Below, piece by piece: positions 1 to 6,022 of a stretch of DNA of 6,022 nucleotides. How positions within the stretch are numbered: position 1 is the stretch's first letter; every line of letters starts with the position of its first letter. The notes below the pieces were generated by a model. That model was not told the origin of the DNA and made no database searches. It saw only the letters and a list, made by a program, of their open reading frames with translations. This stretch comes from Pseudomonadota bacterium. Lineage in GTDB: Bacteria; Pseudomonadota; Alphaproteobacteria; Rhizobiales; Kaistiaceae. The DNA lies in assembly GCA_023433185.1 (NCBI GenBank), contig JAEZEN010000522.1, positions 1-6,022 of the forward strand, written 5' to 3'. A program made the translations under genes and the position numbers.

Positions 1-127
1 CCCTTCGGACTGCCCGACCCGGCACGGTGCCGGCGTCCGCCACCCCCCGGGTTCCCCCGGGACCGACCGACCCCACACCCCGGCCGCCGACGGGGCGCGG
101 GCAGGGAGAACGCGTGCCCGCGACGCG
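1..127. other. C-rich non-coding leader region
   Basis: I see no convincing gene end, RNA gene or mobile element here. The stretch is strongly C-rich with short runs such as repeated ACCG units around 61-70. Two small dyads are visible: CCGGCA/TGCCGG at 19-24 and 28-33, and CCCGGG/CCCGGG at 46-51 and 56-61 with a TTCC loop. The second could be part of a terminator for a gene left of the window, but it lacks a T-tract and such dyads arise easily at this base composition. Confidence 0.4.
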
Positions 128-167
128 GCGTCATCGAAACGTCATCCCCGCGTAATCGCCAGGTCAT
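128..167 (+). promoter_or_regulatory. Four-unit PHO-box-like repeat array (candidate PhoB site)
   Basis: Four 7-base units follow each other with exactly 4 bases between them: GCGTCAT (128-134), ACGTCAT (139-145), GCGTAAT (150-156) and AGGTCAT (161-167). The classical PHO box is a pair of CTGTCAT-like 7-mers separated by 4 bases, in the same orientation as the gene. These units match it at 5, 5, 4 and 5 of 7 positions, with the GTCAT core intact in three. The 11-base period places all units on one helix face, as needed for tandem PhoB dimers. The array ends 57 bases before the start codon of a phytase-like secreted protein, which fits induction by phosphate starvation. The repeat pattern is seen directly; binding by PhoB is inferred. 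Confidence 0.72.
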
Positions 168-177
168 TGCCGCCGCC

Positions 178-183
178 TAATCG
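178..183 (+). promoter_or_regulatory. Candidate -10 element for the phytase-like gene
   Basis: TAATCG begins 10 bases after the last PHO-box-like unit. In PhoB-activated promoters the box replaces the -35 element and the -10 sits about this far downstream, so the position is right. The sequence itself is only a partial match to TATAAT. Transcription would begin near 190, giving a leader of about 35 bases. Confidence 0.35.
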
Positions 184-224
184 CAACCATCGCCTTCCGT
201 CGCGATCACATCAGGGGCTTCCAC

Positions 225-2438
225 ATGACCGTCATCCGCAACGGCGCCGCTGTCGGCAGCGCTCTCCTCGCCGTCGTGGCGGCCGCGCCGGCCGAGGCCG
301 AGATGTTCAACCGTGTCGCGACCTTCCACGTCGTCGACAACCTCCCCGCCGACGCCGATCCCGCAACCGCCACGGTTGCCGAGATCGTGACGGCGACCGA
401 GGACGGGATGACGCTGGTCTACACCGACAGCCCCGGCGAGCGGATCGGCTTCGTCGACATCGCGGACCCGCGTGCGCCGCGCGCCGCGGGTGTCGTCGGC
501 CTCGGCGGCGAGCCGACCTCGGTCGTGGTCGTCGGCGGCAACGCACTCGTCGGCGTCGTCACGTCGGAGTCCTACGTCGACCCGTCGGGTCATGTCGCGG
601 TCGTCGACCTCGCCAGCCGCACCGTCACAGCCACCTGCGATCTCGGCGGACAGCCCGACGCGCTGGCCAAGAGCCCGGACGGCCGCTATCTCGCGGTCGC
701 CATCGAGAACGAGCGCGACGAGGATCTGAACGACGGCGAGATGCCGCAGCTGCCGGGTGGCAACCTCACGGTCTACCCGCTGGTCGACGGTGCGCCCGAC
801 TGTGCCGGCAAGGTCGTGGTCGACCTCACCGGCCTCGCCGAAATCGCACCGGAGGATCCCGAGCCGGAGTTCGTCGACATCAACGACGCCAACCAGGCCG
901 TGGTCACCCTCCAGGAGAACAACCACATCGCCATCGTCGATCTCGCCACCGGCGCGGTCACGGCGCATTTCACGGCGGGCACGGTCGACCTCGCCGGCAT
1001 CGACACGGTGAAGGACAGGATCATATCCCTCACCGGCGAGATGAAGGACGTCGCCCGCGAGCCCGACACCGTCCAGTGGATCGATGCGGACCGCTTCGTC
1101 ACTGCTGACGAGGGCGACTACAAGGGCGGCAGCCGCGGCTTCACCATCTTCAACAAGGACGGCACGGTCGACTACGAGAGCGGGGTGGACTGGGAGCACA
1201 TCGTGGTCCGCCTCGGCCACTATCCCGAGCACCGCAACAAGAAGGGCAATGAGCCCGAGGGTGCCGAAGTCGCCACCTTCGGCGACGAGCGCCTGGTCTT
1301 CATCGCCTCCGAGCGCGGTTCGCTGGTCGGCGTCTACCGGGACGAGGGCGCCGGCAATGTCCCGACCTTCCTCCAGGCGCTGCCCGGCGGCATCGGCCCC
1401 GAGGGCCTGCTCGCCATTCCCGAGCGCAGCCTCTTCGTCACCGCGAGCGAGACCGACCTCCGCGCCGATGGCCTGATCGGTTCTCTCGTCACCATCTACG
1501 AGCGGAGCGACGCCCCGGCTTCCTACCCGACGCTGGTCTCGGCCGACGATGCCAACGGCCTGCCGATCCCCTGGTCGGCGATCTCCGGTGCGGTCGCCGA
1601 TCCGGCCGCGCCGGGCACGGTCCATGCGGTCACCGACTCGGCCTCCGCCGAGGCCCGCATCCTGACCATCGACACGACGCGGCACCCGGCCGTCATCACC
1701 GCGGCGACGACCGTCACCCGGGACGGCGAGCCGGCGAAGCTGCTCGACCTCGAGGGCATCGCGCTCGCCGAGGGCGGCGGCTTCTGGCTCGCCTCCGAGG
1801 GCAACCCCGAGCGGGAGAAGGACCCGACCGAGTCGACGCTCGTCCGCGTCGATGCGAACGGTGCGATCATCGAGGAGATCGCCATGCCGGAATCGCTGCA
1901 GAACGTCGCCACCCGCTTCGGCTTCGAGGGCGTGACGGTGACCGGCTCCGGTGACGACCAGGTCATCTGGGTGGCCGTGCAGCGCGAGTGGAAGGATGAC
2001 CCGGCCGGCAAGACCAAGATCCTGGCCTATCGTCCGGCCGATGGCAGCTGGGGTGTCGTGCACTACCCGCTCGACCCGGTCGGCAAGGGCTGGATCGGTC
2101 TCTCCGAGGTGACGGCCGTCGGCGACGGCCTCGTCTTCATCGAGCGCGACAATCAGGTCGGTCGCGATGCCAGGGTCAAAAAGCTGACCTTCGTGCCGCT
2201 CGCCGGCGTGACGCCCGTCGCCCTCGACGCGACCGAGATCCCGGTGCTCGCCAAGACCGAGATTCGCGATCTGGTGCCGGATCTAGCCGCCCCCAACGGC
2301 TTCGTTCTCGACAAGGTCGAGAGCTTCGCCATCGACGCCGACGGCGATGCGATCATCATCACGGACAATGACGGCGTCGACGATCACTCGGGCGAGACGC
2401 TGCTCATCCGCATCGGCAAGGTCGCGCTGCCCGAGTAG
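225..2438 (+). CDS. Secreted beta-propeller protein with esterase-like/phytase domain
   Basis: Predicted exported protein of 737 residues, probably periplasmic. The start is supported by AGGGG at 213-217, 7 bases upstream, and by a clear Sec signal: R5, a hydrophobic stretch at about 8-21, and a likely AEA cleavage site after A25. Residues about 30-430 carry repeated propeller-like strands (e.g. 'GHVAVVDLASRTVTATCDLG', 'NNHIAIVDLATGAVTAHF'). They also include motifs resembling the choice-of-anchor I family: NKKGNEPEG at 338-346 and GPEGLL at 391-396. The C-terminal third matches the 'esterase-like activity of phytase' family (PF13449): DLEGIAL from 508, GFEGVTV from 566, FIERDNQ from 638, KVESFAID from 697 and TDNDG from 713. 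I found only two cysteines, C138 and C193, which could form a disulfide. The likely role is hydrolysis of phosphate esters outside the cytoplasm, supported by the PHO-box-like array upstream. The exact substrate is unknown, and catalytic activity of this family is poorly documented. No membrane anchor is visible at the C-terminus. Confidence 0.88.
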   Translation: MTVIRNGAAVGSALLAVVAAAPAEAEMFNRVATFHVVDNLPADADPATATVAEIVTATEDGMTLVYTDSPGERIGFVDIADPRAPRAAGVVGLGGEPTSVVVVGGNALVGVVTSESYVDPSGHVAVVDLASRTVTATCDLGGQPDALAKSPDGRYLAVAIENERDEDLNDGEMPQLPGGNLTVYPLVDGAPDCAGKVVVDLTGLAEIAPEDPEPEFVDINDANQAVVTLQENNHIAIVDLATGAVTAHFTAGTVDLAGIDTVKDRIISLTGEMKDVAREPDTVQWIDADRFVTADEGDYKGGSRGFTIFNKDGTVDYESGVDWEHIVVRLGHYPEHRNKKGNEPEGAEVATFGDERLVFIASERGSLVGVYRDEGAGNVPTFLQALPGGIGPEGLLAIPERSLFVTASETDLRADGLIGSLVTIYERSDAPASYPTLVSADDANGLPIPWSAISGAVADPAAPGTVHAVTDSASAEARILTIDTTRHPAVITAATTVTRDGEPAKLLDLEGIALAEGGGFWLASEGNPEREKDPTESTLVRVDANGAIIEEIAMPESLQNVATRFGFEGVTVTGSGDDQVIWVAVQREWKDDPAGKTKILAYRPADGSWGVVHYPLDPVGKGWIGLSEVTAVGDGLVFIERDNQVGRDARVKKLTFVPLAGVTPVALDATEIPVLAKTEIRDLVPDLAAPNGFVLDKVESFAIDADGDAIIITDNDGVDDHSGETLLIRIGKVALPE

Positions 2439-2469
2439 CGCACCGGCACCATCATGGCCTGCGGGGGAA

Positions 2470-2507
2470 GAGGGGTGCGGTTCGCCGCGCCCCTCGACCG
2501 ATCGAGG
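2470..2507. terminator. Two overlapping hairpins between convergent genes
   Basis: Hairpin one pairs 2470-2480 (GAGGGGTGCGG) with 2485-2495 (CCGCGCCCCTC) around a TTCG loop: 11 pairs, of which one is a T-G wobble on the plus-strand transcript. Hairpin two pairs CCTCGA (2492-2497) with TCGAGG (2502-2507) around CCGA. They share 2492-2495, so only one can form fully at a time. Hairpin one begins 31 bases after the phytase-like gene stops, and hairpin two ends 4 bases from the stop of the minus-strand amidohydrolase. Neither has a long T-tract. A bidirectional terminator is the simplest reading. Confidence 0.62.
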
Positions 2508-2511
2508 CTGA

Positions 2512-3972
2512 TCAGAGCGCCTTGCCGCCGACCAGCCGTCCGGCGCGGGCGATGACGCCTTCGCCGGCGACGAAGCTTCTGACGCCGTTCACGTAGACGG
2601 CGTCGATGCCGGCCGAGAGTTCCCGCGGCGCTTCGTAGGTCGCCCGGTCGATGATCGTGTCGGGATCGAAGACGACGAGATCGGCATAGGCGCCGGGCGC
2701 GATCACGCCACGGTCCCTGAGCCGGAAGGTCGCGGCGGTGAGCCCCGTCATCTTGTGGATCGCCGTCTCGAGCGGAAACAGCTTCTCGTCGCGGGCGTAG
2801 TGACCGATGACGCGCGGGAAGGTGCCCCAGAGCCGCGGATGCGGATGCGCATCGTGGGGCAGACCGTCGGAGCCGATCATGGCAAGCGGCGAGCCCATGA
2901 CGCGGCGCACGTCCGCCTCGTCCATCTGGAAGTAGATGGCGCCCGCCGGGTCGAGCCGGCGCGCCGCGGCGTGGATGTCGATGCCCCACTCGGCGGCGAT
3001 GTCGGCGAGGTCGCGGCCGCCCATCTCCGGGTGCGGCGTCGACCACGCGATCATGATCCGGTATTCCGTGGTGACGAGGTCCATGCGCAGGTTCGTCGAT
3101 CCAGCGACATAGGGGTAGACGTCGACATTGACCGGCTGGGTGCGGGCGGCGGCCTCGAGCTTCGGCAGCGTCTCGCGGGTCCGTCCCCAGTTGCGGGGAT
3201 GGGCGCACTTGTGATGCGAGATGACGAGTTGCGCCCTGGCGCGACCGGCCGTGGCGAGCGCCTCGTCGATCGACTCGAGGACCATGTCCATCTCGTCGCG
3301 CATGTGGGTCGCGTAGACGCCGCCGTGCTCGGCGAAGCGTGCGGCGATCGGCGCCACCTCGTCGATCCCGGCAGCGGCGTTGGTCGGATAGAAGAGCCCG
3401 GTGGAGAAGCCCGCGGCACCGGATTCCATTGCCTCGTCGGCGAATTCGAGCATGGCATCGACCTCCGCCGGGGTCGCGGCCACGTTGATGTCGGGCATGG
3501 TGCGGAGCCGGAGCGACGAATGGCCGACGAGCGCCGCGACATTGACCGCCGGCACGGTGTCGGCGATCGCCCGCGCGTAGTCGGCGAAGCGCGGGAACTG
3601 GTAGACCTCCCTGCCGCCGAGGAGATTGAGCGGGGCGGGCGGGTAGCCGTTGAAGGTCACCGGCGCGAGGCTGATGCCGCAATTGCCGGCGACCACCGTG
3701 GTCACCCCCTGGCTGATCTTGGGCAGCATCTCCGGCGCATCGAGAACGATGCGGTCGTCATGGGTATGGGCATCGATGAAGCCCGGTGCCAGCGCCCGGC
3801 CGGCGAGGTCGATCTCGCGCCGTCCGCTTCCGGCCGGCACGGTGCCGATGGCGGCGATGCGCTCGCCGTCCACCGCGACGTCGGCGGCGAAGGGCGGCGC
3901 GCCGCTGCCGTCGTAGACGAGGCTGTTCCGGAAGACGATGTCGTGGCGGGGATCGGCGCTGCCGTGGTCCAT
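2512..3972 (-). CDS. N-acyl-D-amino-acid deacylase (D-aminoacylase family amidohydrolase)
   Basis: Cytoplasmic zinc-dependent hydrolase of 486 residues that should cleave N-acyl-D-amino acids to a carboxylate and a free D-amino acid. The length is close to the 483 residues recalled for Alcaligenes faecalis D-aminoacylase (dan). Metal and catalytic residues of the family are in place: HTHDD with H69 and H71, the bridging cysteine C98 in GNCG, H223 in THMRDE, H253 and K255 in SHHK, and D369 in GSDG. The N-terminal beta-domain (about 10-65) and C-terminal closing segment (about 425-486, 'GAYADLVVFDP', 'YVNG') are both present, so the gene looks intact. F194, Y347 and M350 match hydrophobic-pocket residues recalled for the Alcaligenes enzyme, suggesting hydrophobic side chains. 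The start lies 3 bases past the stop of the RpiR regulator gene. A weak AGGG ribosome site 10 bases upstream lies within that gene, which fits a shared transcript. No signal peptide is seen. N-acyl-D-glutamate/aspartate deacylase and a dihydroorotase-like hydantoinase are less likely alternatives. Exact substrate unknown. Confidence 0.9.
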   Translation of the reverse strand: MDHGSADPRHDIVFRNSLVYDGSGAPPFAADVAVDGERIAAIGTVPAGSGRREIDLAGRALAPGFIDAHTHDDRIVLDAPEMLPKISQGVTTVVAGNCGISLAPVTFNGYPPAPLNLLGGREVYQFPRFADYARAIADTVPAVNVAALVGHSSLRLRTMPDINVAATPAEVDAMLEFADEAMESGAAGFSTGLFYPTNAAAGIDEVAPIAARFAEHGGVYATHMRDEMDMVLESIDEALATAGRARAQLVISHHKCAHPRNWGRTRETLPKLEAAARTQPVNVDVYPYVAGSTNLRMDLVTTEYRIMIAWSTPHPEMGGRDLADIAAEWGIDIHAAARRLDPAGAIYFQMDEADVRRVMGSPLAMIGSDGLPHDAHPHPRLWGTFPRVIGHYARDEKLFPLETAIHKMTGLTAATFRLRDRGVIAPGAYADLVVFDPDTIIDRATYEAPRELSAGIDAVYVNGVRSFVAGEGVIARAGRLVGGKAL

Positions 3973-3975
3973 GGA

Positions 3976-4929
3976 TTAGTCGCCCTGCGTGCTCTGGTTC
4001 ATGAGGGGAGTGGGGTCCGTGCTCGGCGCCGGGATGGCGACGCCGACCCGCGCCAGGGCGTAGCGGACGCGGCGCAGCGCGTCGCGCCCGCGCGGACCGA
4101 GGCGGAGTGCCACGCCGGTGGCGATGGTATCGATGATCGCGAGATGGGCATAGCGTGACGGCGTCGGCCGCAGCACGTCGTCGACCTCGGCGATGGTGAC
4201 CGCGATCACCGTCTCGGCCTTCTCGGCGAGTGGCGTGCCGGGCCGCGTGAGGGCGACGGTCGCCGCGCCGAACGAGCGCGCGATGTCGACGGCATCGATG
4301 ACCGGCTTCGAGCGGCCGCTGTTGGAGATGGCGAGGACGGCATCGCCCGGCCGCAGCGTCGCCGCCGACATGCGCTGCTGGTGGCCGTCGACGAAGGCCG
4401 AGACCGGAATGCCAAGCCGGAAGAGGCGGAGCTTGGCGTCCTCGACGACCGCCGCGGAGCCGCCGCCCTGACCGTAGATATCGATCCGCCGGCTGGCGGC
4501 GAGGCACTCGATCGCCGTCCCCAGGGCCCGGGTGTCGAGCTGGTCGAGGCCCTCGCGGACGGCGTTCGCGGCGTTCATCATCACGGTCTGCGCGAGCTGG
4601 CCCACATCGTCGCCGAAGACCCGGTCGGAGGTGAGATAGACGGCGGCGACCGTCAGCGTCGTCGCGAGCTGGATCTTGAAGTCGTTGTAGGAGGCCGCGC
4701 CGACCGACCGGCAGAAGCGCGTGACCGTCGGCTGGCTCACGCCGGCACGCGCCGCGAGCTGGGCGATCGTCAGGCGGGTCGCCGCCCGGAAGTCCTGGCG
4801 GACCACTTCGGCGACGCGCCGCTCGGCCGGACTCAGCTCCGGCTCGACCCGCTCGATGCGGGAGACGAGGTCGATGGTCGGGGAGGCGGCGGAGCCGACG
4901 GATCGACCGGTCATGCGGTGCCGCGTCAT
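3976..4929 (-). CDS. RpiR/MurR-family transcriptional regulator (HTH + SIS domains)
   Basis: DNA-binding regulator, 317 residues from the chosen start. The N-terminal RpiR helix-turn-helix domain covers about residues 18-95, with the segments 'LSPAERRVAEVV' and 'LAARAGVSQPTVTRFCRSVG' (recognition helix around 65-73). A SIS (sugar isomerase) domain follows at about 130-280, with the glycine-rich IYGQGGGSA near 150 and the phosphosugar-binding-type ISNSGRS at 201-207. Such domains usually bind phosphorylated sugars or related ligands. The reading frame stays open upstream to an ATG at 5052, but that extension runs through the candidate promoter and operator at 4959-4994 and lacks family character, so I start at 4929. 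ATG at 4914 is also possible, and neither start has a strong ribosome site. The gene leads an operon with the D-aminoacylase-type enzyme and is divergent from an ABC transporter, making both likely targets. Autoregulation is inferred from the site over its promoter. Confidence 0.88.
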   Translation of the reverse strand: MTRHRMTGRSVGSAASPTIDLVSRIERVEPELSPAERRVAEVVRQDFRAATRLTIAQLAARAGVSQPTVTRFCRSVGAASYNDFKIQLATTLTVAAVYLTSDRVFGDDVGQLAQTVMMNAANAVREGLDQLDTRALGTAIECLAASRRIDIYGQGGGSAAVVEDAKLRLFRLGIPVSAFVDGHQQRMSAATLRPGDAVLAISNSGRSKPVIDAVDIARSFGAATVALTRPGTPLAEKAETVIAVTIAEVDDVLRPTPSRYAHLAIIDTIATGVALRLGPRGRDALRRVRYALARVGVAIPAPSTDPTPLMNQSTQGD

Positions 4930-4958
4930 GGGTGCAGGGCCGTTCGGGCGAGCGAATA

Positions 4959-4974
4959 CTGAAACAAAATTACA
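4959..4974 (-). promoter_or_regulatory. Operator-like site over the regulator promoter (copy A)
   Basis: Read on the minus strand, the site is TGTAATTTTGTTTCAG. It agrees at 12 of 16 positions with copy B near the transporter gene, sharing TGTAA and TTTCAG at the same spacing. The half-sites form an imperfect inverted repeat. It covers the candidate -10 of the regulator operon, as expected for a repressor or autoregulator. Sites with TGTAA- or TGAAA-type half-sites are known for RpiR-family proteins such as HexR. Assignment to this regulator is inferred. Confidence 0.5.
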
Positions 4975-4994
4975 TGTTCCCGCCGCAGCGGCAA
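4967..4994 (-). promoter_or_regulatory. Candidate promoter of the regulator-deacylase operon
   Basis: On the minus strand TTGCCG (4994-4989) lies 16 bases before TAATTT (4972-4967). Each matches the sigma-70 consensus at 4 of 6 positions. Transcription would start near 4960, about 30 bases before the chosen start codon. This is one of the few AT-rich patches in the window, which adds weight. Confidence 0.45.
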
Positions 4995-5094
4995 GGGACA
5001 GGCGGCACCCGCGCACGGAAAGCCGTACAACTACGCCCGAACATTGCTGCACCCGCCTGACGGGTCGAATGATGGAAACCGGTACACATCGCTA

Positions 5095-5123
5095 TTGAAG
5101 TCCCGAAATTTCTGTAACATCAT
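5095..5123 (+). promoter_or_regulatory. Candidate promoter of the ABC transporter gene
   Basis: TTGAAG (5095-5100) lies 17 bases before CATCAT (5118-5123). Each matches the sigma-70 consensus at 4 of 6 positions, and the area is AT-rich compared with its surroundings. Transcription would start near 5130, leaving a leader of about 55 bases. The -10 lies inside operator copy B. Confidence 0.38.
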
Positions 5124-5128
5124 TTCAG
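5112..5128 (+). promoter_or_regulatory. Operator-like site over the transporter promoter (copy B)
   Basis: CTGTAACATCATTTCAG is an imperfect 17-base dyad: CTGTAA against TTTCAG has one mismatch. The TGTAA and TTTCAG parts match copy A at identical spacing. A perfect GAAATTTC palindrome (5105-5112) abuts it and might extend the site. The two copies point outwards, one towards each gene, about 150 bases apart. The divergent RpiR regulator is the obvious candidate binder, by inference. Confidence 0.5.
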
Positions 5129-5184
5129 CATTGAGACCGGCCCCTCAGGTTGGCAGCGTGTTCTCGGGACAGGGCTGGTGGACC

Positions 5185-6006
5185 ATGAACGTAACCGCGA
5201 CGGCGCCGCGCAAGCAGGAAAAGCGGACGCGGATGGTCGTCGACCGGGCGACGCTCCACTACCAGACCAAGTCCGGCCCGCTTCATGCGCTGGACAATGT
5301 CTCTCTCGACGTGAAGGACGGCGAGTTCCTCTGCATCATCGGGCCGTCGGGATGCGGCAAGACCACGCTCCTGTGGTCCATGGCCGGTCTGATCCGCCTC
5401 AACGGCGGCACGATCACGCTCGACGGCGAGCGCATCACGAAGCCGAACCCGCACATCGCGATGATCTTCCAGGATGCGAACCTCCTGCCGTGGCGGACGG
5501 TCGAGAAGAACATTCAGCTGCCGTTCGAACTGAAGCGCCAGAAGATGGACAAGGCGCGGATCAACCAGCTTCTCGACCGGGTCGGACTTTCCGGCTTCAA
5601 CGACAAGTACCCGCGCGAACTCTCGGGTGGCATGCAGCAGCGTGCCTCGATCGTGCGCAGCCTTGCCGTCGATCCCTCCGTCCTCCTGATGGACGAGCCC
5701 TTCGGTGCGCTCGACGCCTTCACCCGCGACGAGATGAACCTCCTCGTCCAGGAGATCTGGATGGAGACGGGCAAGACCATCGCCTTCGTCACCCATTCGA
5801 TCCCGGAGGCGATCTTCCTCGCTGACCGGATCGTCGTGATGTCGGCGCGGCCGGGCCGGATCGCCGCGGTCGTCGACGTCGACCTGCCGCGGCCGCGCAA
5901 GGTCGAGATCCAGACCGAGCCGGACTTCATCGCCCGGGTCATGGACATCAAGGTCAAGATCGACCACCAGCGCGGCGCGCGCGCCGATCATTCGATGATC
6001 GGCTAG
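5185..6006 (+). CDS. NitT/TauT-family ABC transporter ATP-binding protein
   Basis: Cytoplasmic ATPase subunit of 273 residues for an importer of the nitrate/sulfonate/taurine class (SsuB/TauB/NrtD-like). All ABC motifs are intact: Walker A GPSGCGKTT at 53-61, Q-loop glutamine Q96 followed by NLLPW, typical of this subfamily, signature LSGGMQQR at 146-153, Walker B VLLMDEP at 166-172, D-loop GALD at 174-177, and switch histidine H204 in VTHSIPEA. The length is normal. The frame is open back to 5044, but I start at 5185 because the extension is not family-like and runs through the candidate promoter. AGGG at 5171-5174 lies 10 bases ahead of this start; GGTGG closer in is less well spaced. The permease and binding protein are not in the window and would be expected downstream. 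Subfamily motifs do not define the substrate. The neighbouring RpiR regulator and D-aminoacylase-type enzyme suggest an N-acylated amino acid or related compound, which is inference. Confidence 0.92.
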   Translation: MNVTATAPRKQEKRTRMVVDRATLHYQTKSGPLHALDNVSLDVKDGEFLCIIGPSGCGKTTLLWSMAGLIRLNGGTITLDGERITKPNPHIAMIFQDANLLPWRTVEKNIQLPFELKRQKMDKARINQLLDRVGLSGFNDKYPRELSGGMQQRASIVRSLAVDPSVLLMDEPFGALDAFTRDEMNLLVQEIWMETGKTIAFVTHSIPEAIFLADRIVVMSARPGRIAAVVDVDLPRPRKVEIQTEPDFIARVMDIKVKIDHQRGARADHSMIG

Positions 6007-6022
6007 GGGCGAAGACAAAGAG

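Noticed and set aside
19..61. Two small GC-only dyads in the left non-coding region as a terminator
   Set aside because: Short stems, no T-tract and no identifiable upstream gene in the window. Dyads of this kind are expected by chance in C/G-rich sequence.
167..1108. Arginine-rich plus-strand open frame overlapping the phytase-like gene
   Set aside because: A frame-shifted shadow with an extreme R/G/P composition and no domain. It starts inside the PHO-box-like array.
177..2063. Long minus-strand open frame (628 codons) opposite the phytase-like gene
   Set aside because: Its translation is low-complexity, rich in D, R, G and V, with no recognisable domain. It mirrors the codon bias of the real gene, as is common in GC-rich DNA.
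2755..4158. 467-codon plus-strand open frame opposite the amidohydrolase and regulator
   Set aside because: It spans the boundary of two well-supported genes and has no family motifs. It is explained by GC-rich antisense coding.
4930..5052. Upstream in-frame start for the RpiR regulator at 5052
   Set aside because: The extra 41 residues lack family similarity and would pass through the candidate promoter and operator. A start at 4929 gives a normal-length regulator.
5051..5065. ACCCG/CGGGT inverted repeat in the divergent region as an operator
   Set aside because: Only five base pairs, present once, and not placed over either candidate promoter.
5044..5184. Upstream in-frame start for the ABC ATPase at 5044
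   Set aside because: The added 47 residues are not ABC-like and cross the AT-rich promoter region. The 5185 start gives a typical length.

Overview
The window comes from a GC-rich bacterium. Strong G/C preference at third codon positions, the protein styles and a PHO-box-like leader fit an alphaproteobacterium, probably of the Rhizobiales/Hyphomicrobiales type. That placement is inference from style and no marker gene is present. There are four protein genes, with no RNA genes, insertion sequences or CRISPR arrays that I can see.

Layout. Bases 1-224 are non-coding: a C-rich stretch, then four direct repeats at an exact 11-base period (128-167) that look like a multi-unit PHO box. Gene 1 (225-2438, +) encodes a secreted protein with a beta-propeller-like N-terminal half and a C-terminal 'esterase-like activity of phytase' domain. 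A short convergent gap (2439-2511) holds two overlapping hairpins that can serve as a bidirectional terminator. On the minus strand, an RpiR-family regulator (4929 to 3976) is followed after 3 bases by a D-aminoacylase-type amidohydrolase (3972 to 2512), so the two form an operon. A 255-base divergent intergenic region (4930-5184) separates them from a NitT/TauT-type ABC transporter ATPase (5185-6006, +). The transporter's other subunits would lie past the right edge.

How the parts may work together. Gene 1 looks like a phosphate-starvation gene: a PhoB-type site in front of an exported phytase-like esterase fits scavenging of organic phosphate. The other three genes look like one catabolic module: import (ABC ATPase), deacylation of N-acyl-D-amino acids or related compounds in the cytoplasm, and control by an RpiR regulator. 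The divergent region carries two copies of a TGTAA-N5-TTTCAG-like element, one over the candidate -10 of each outward promoter. This suggests that the regulator controls both its own operon and the transporter. The regulon assignments and the substrate are inference.
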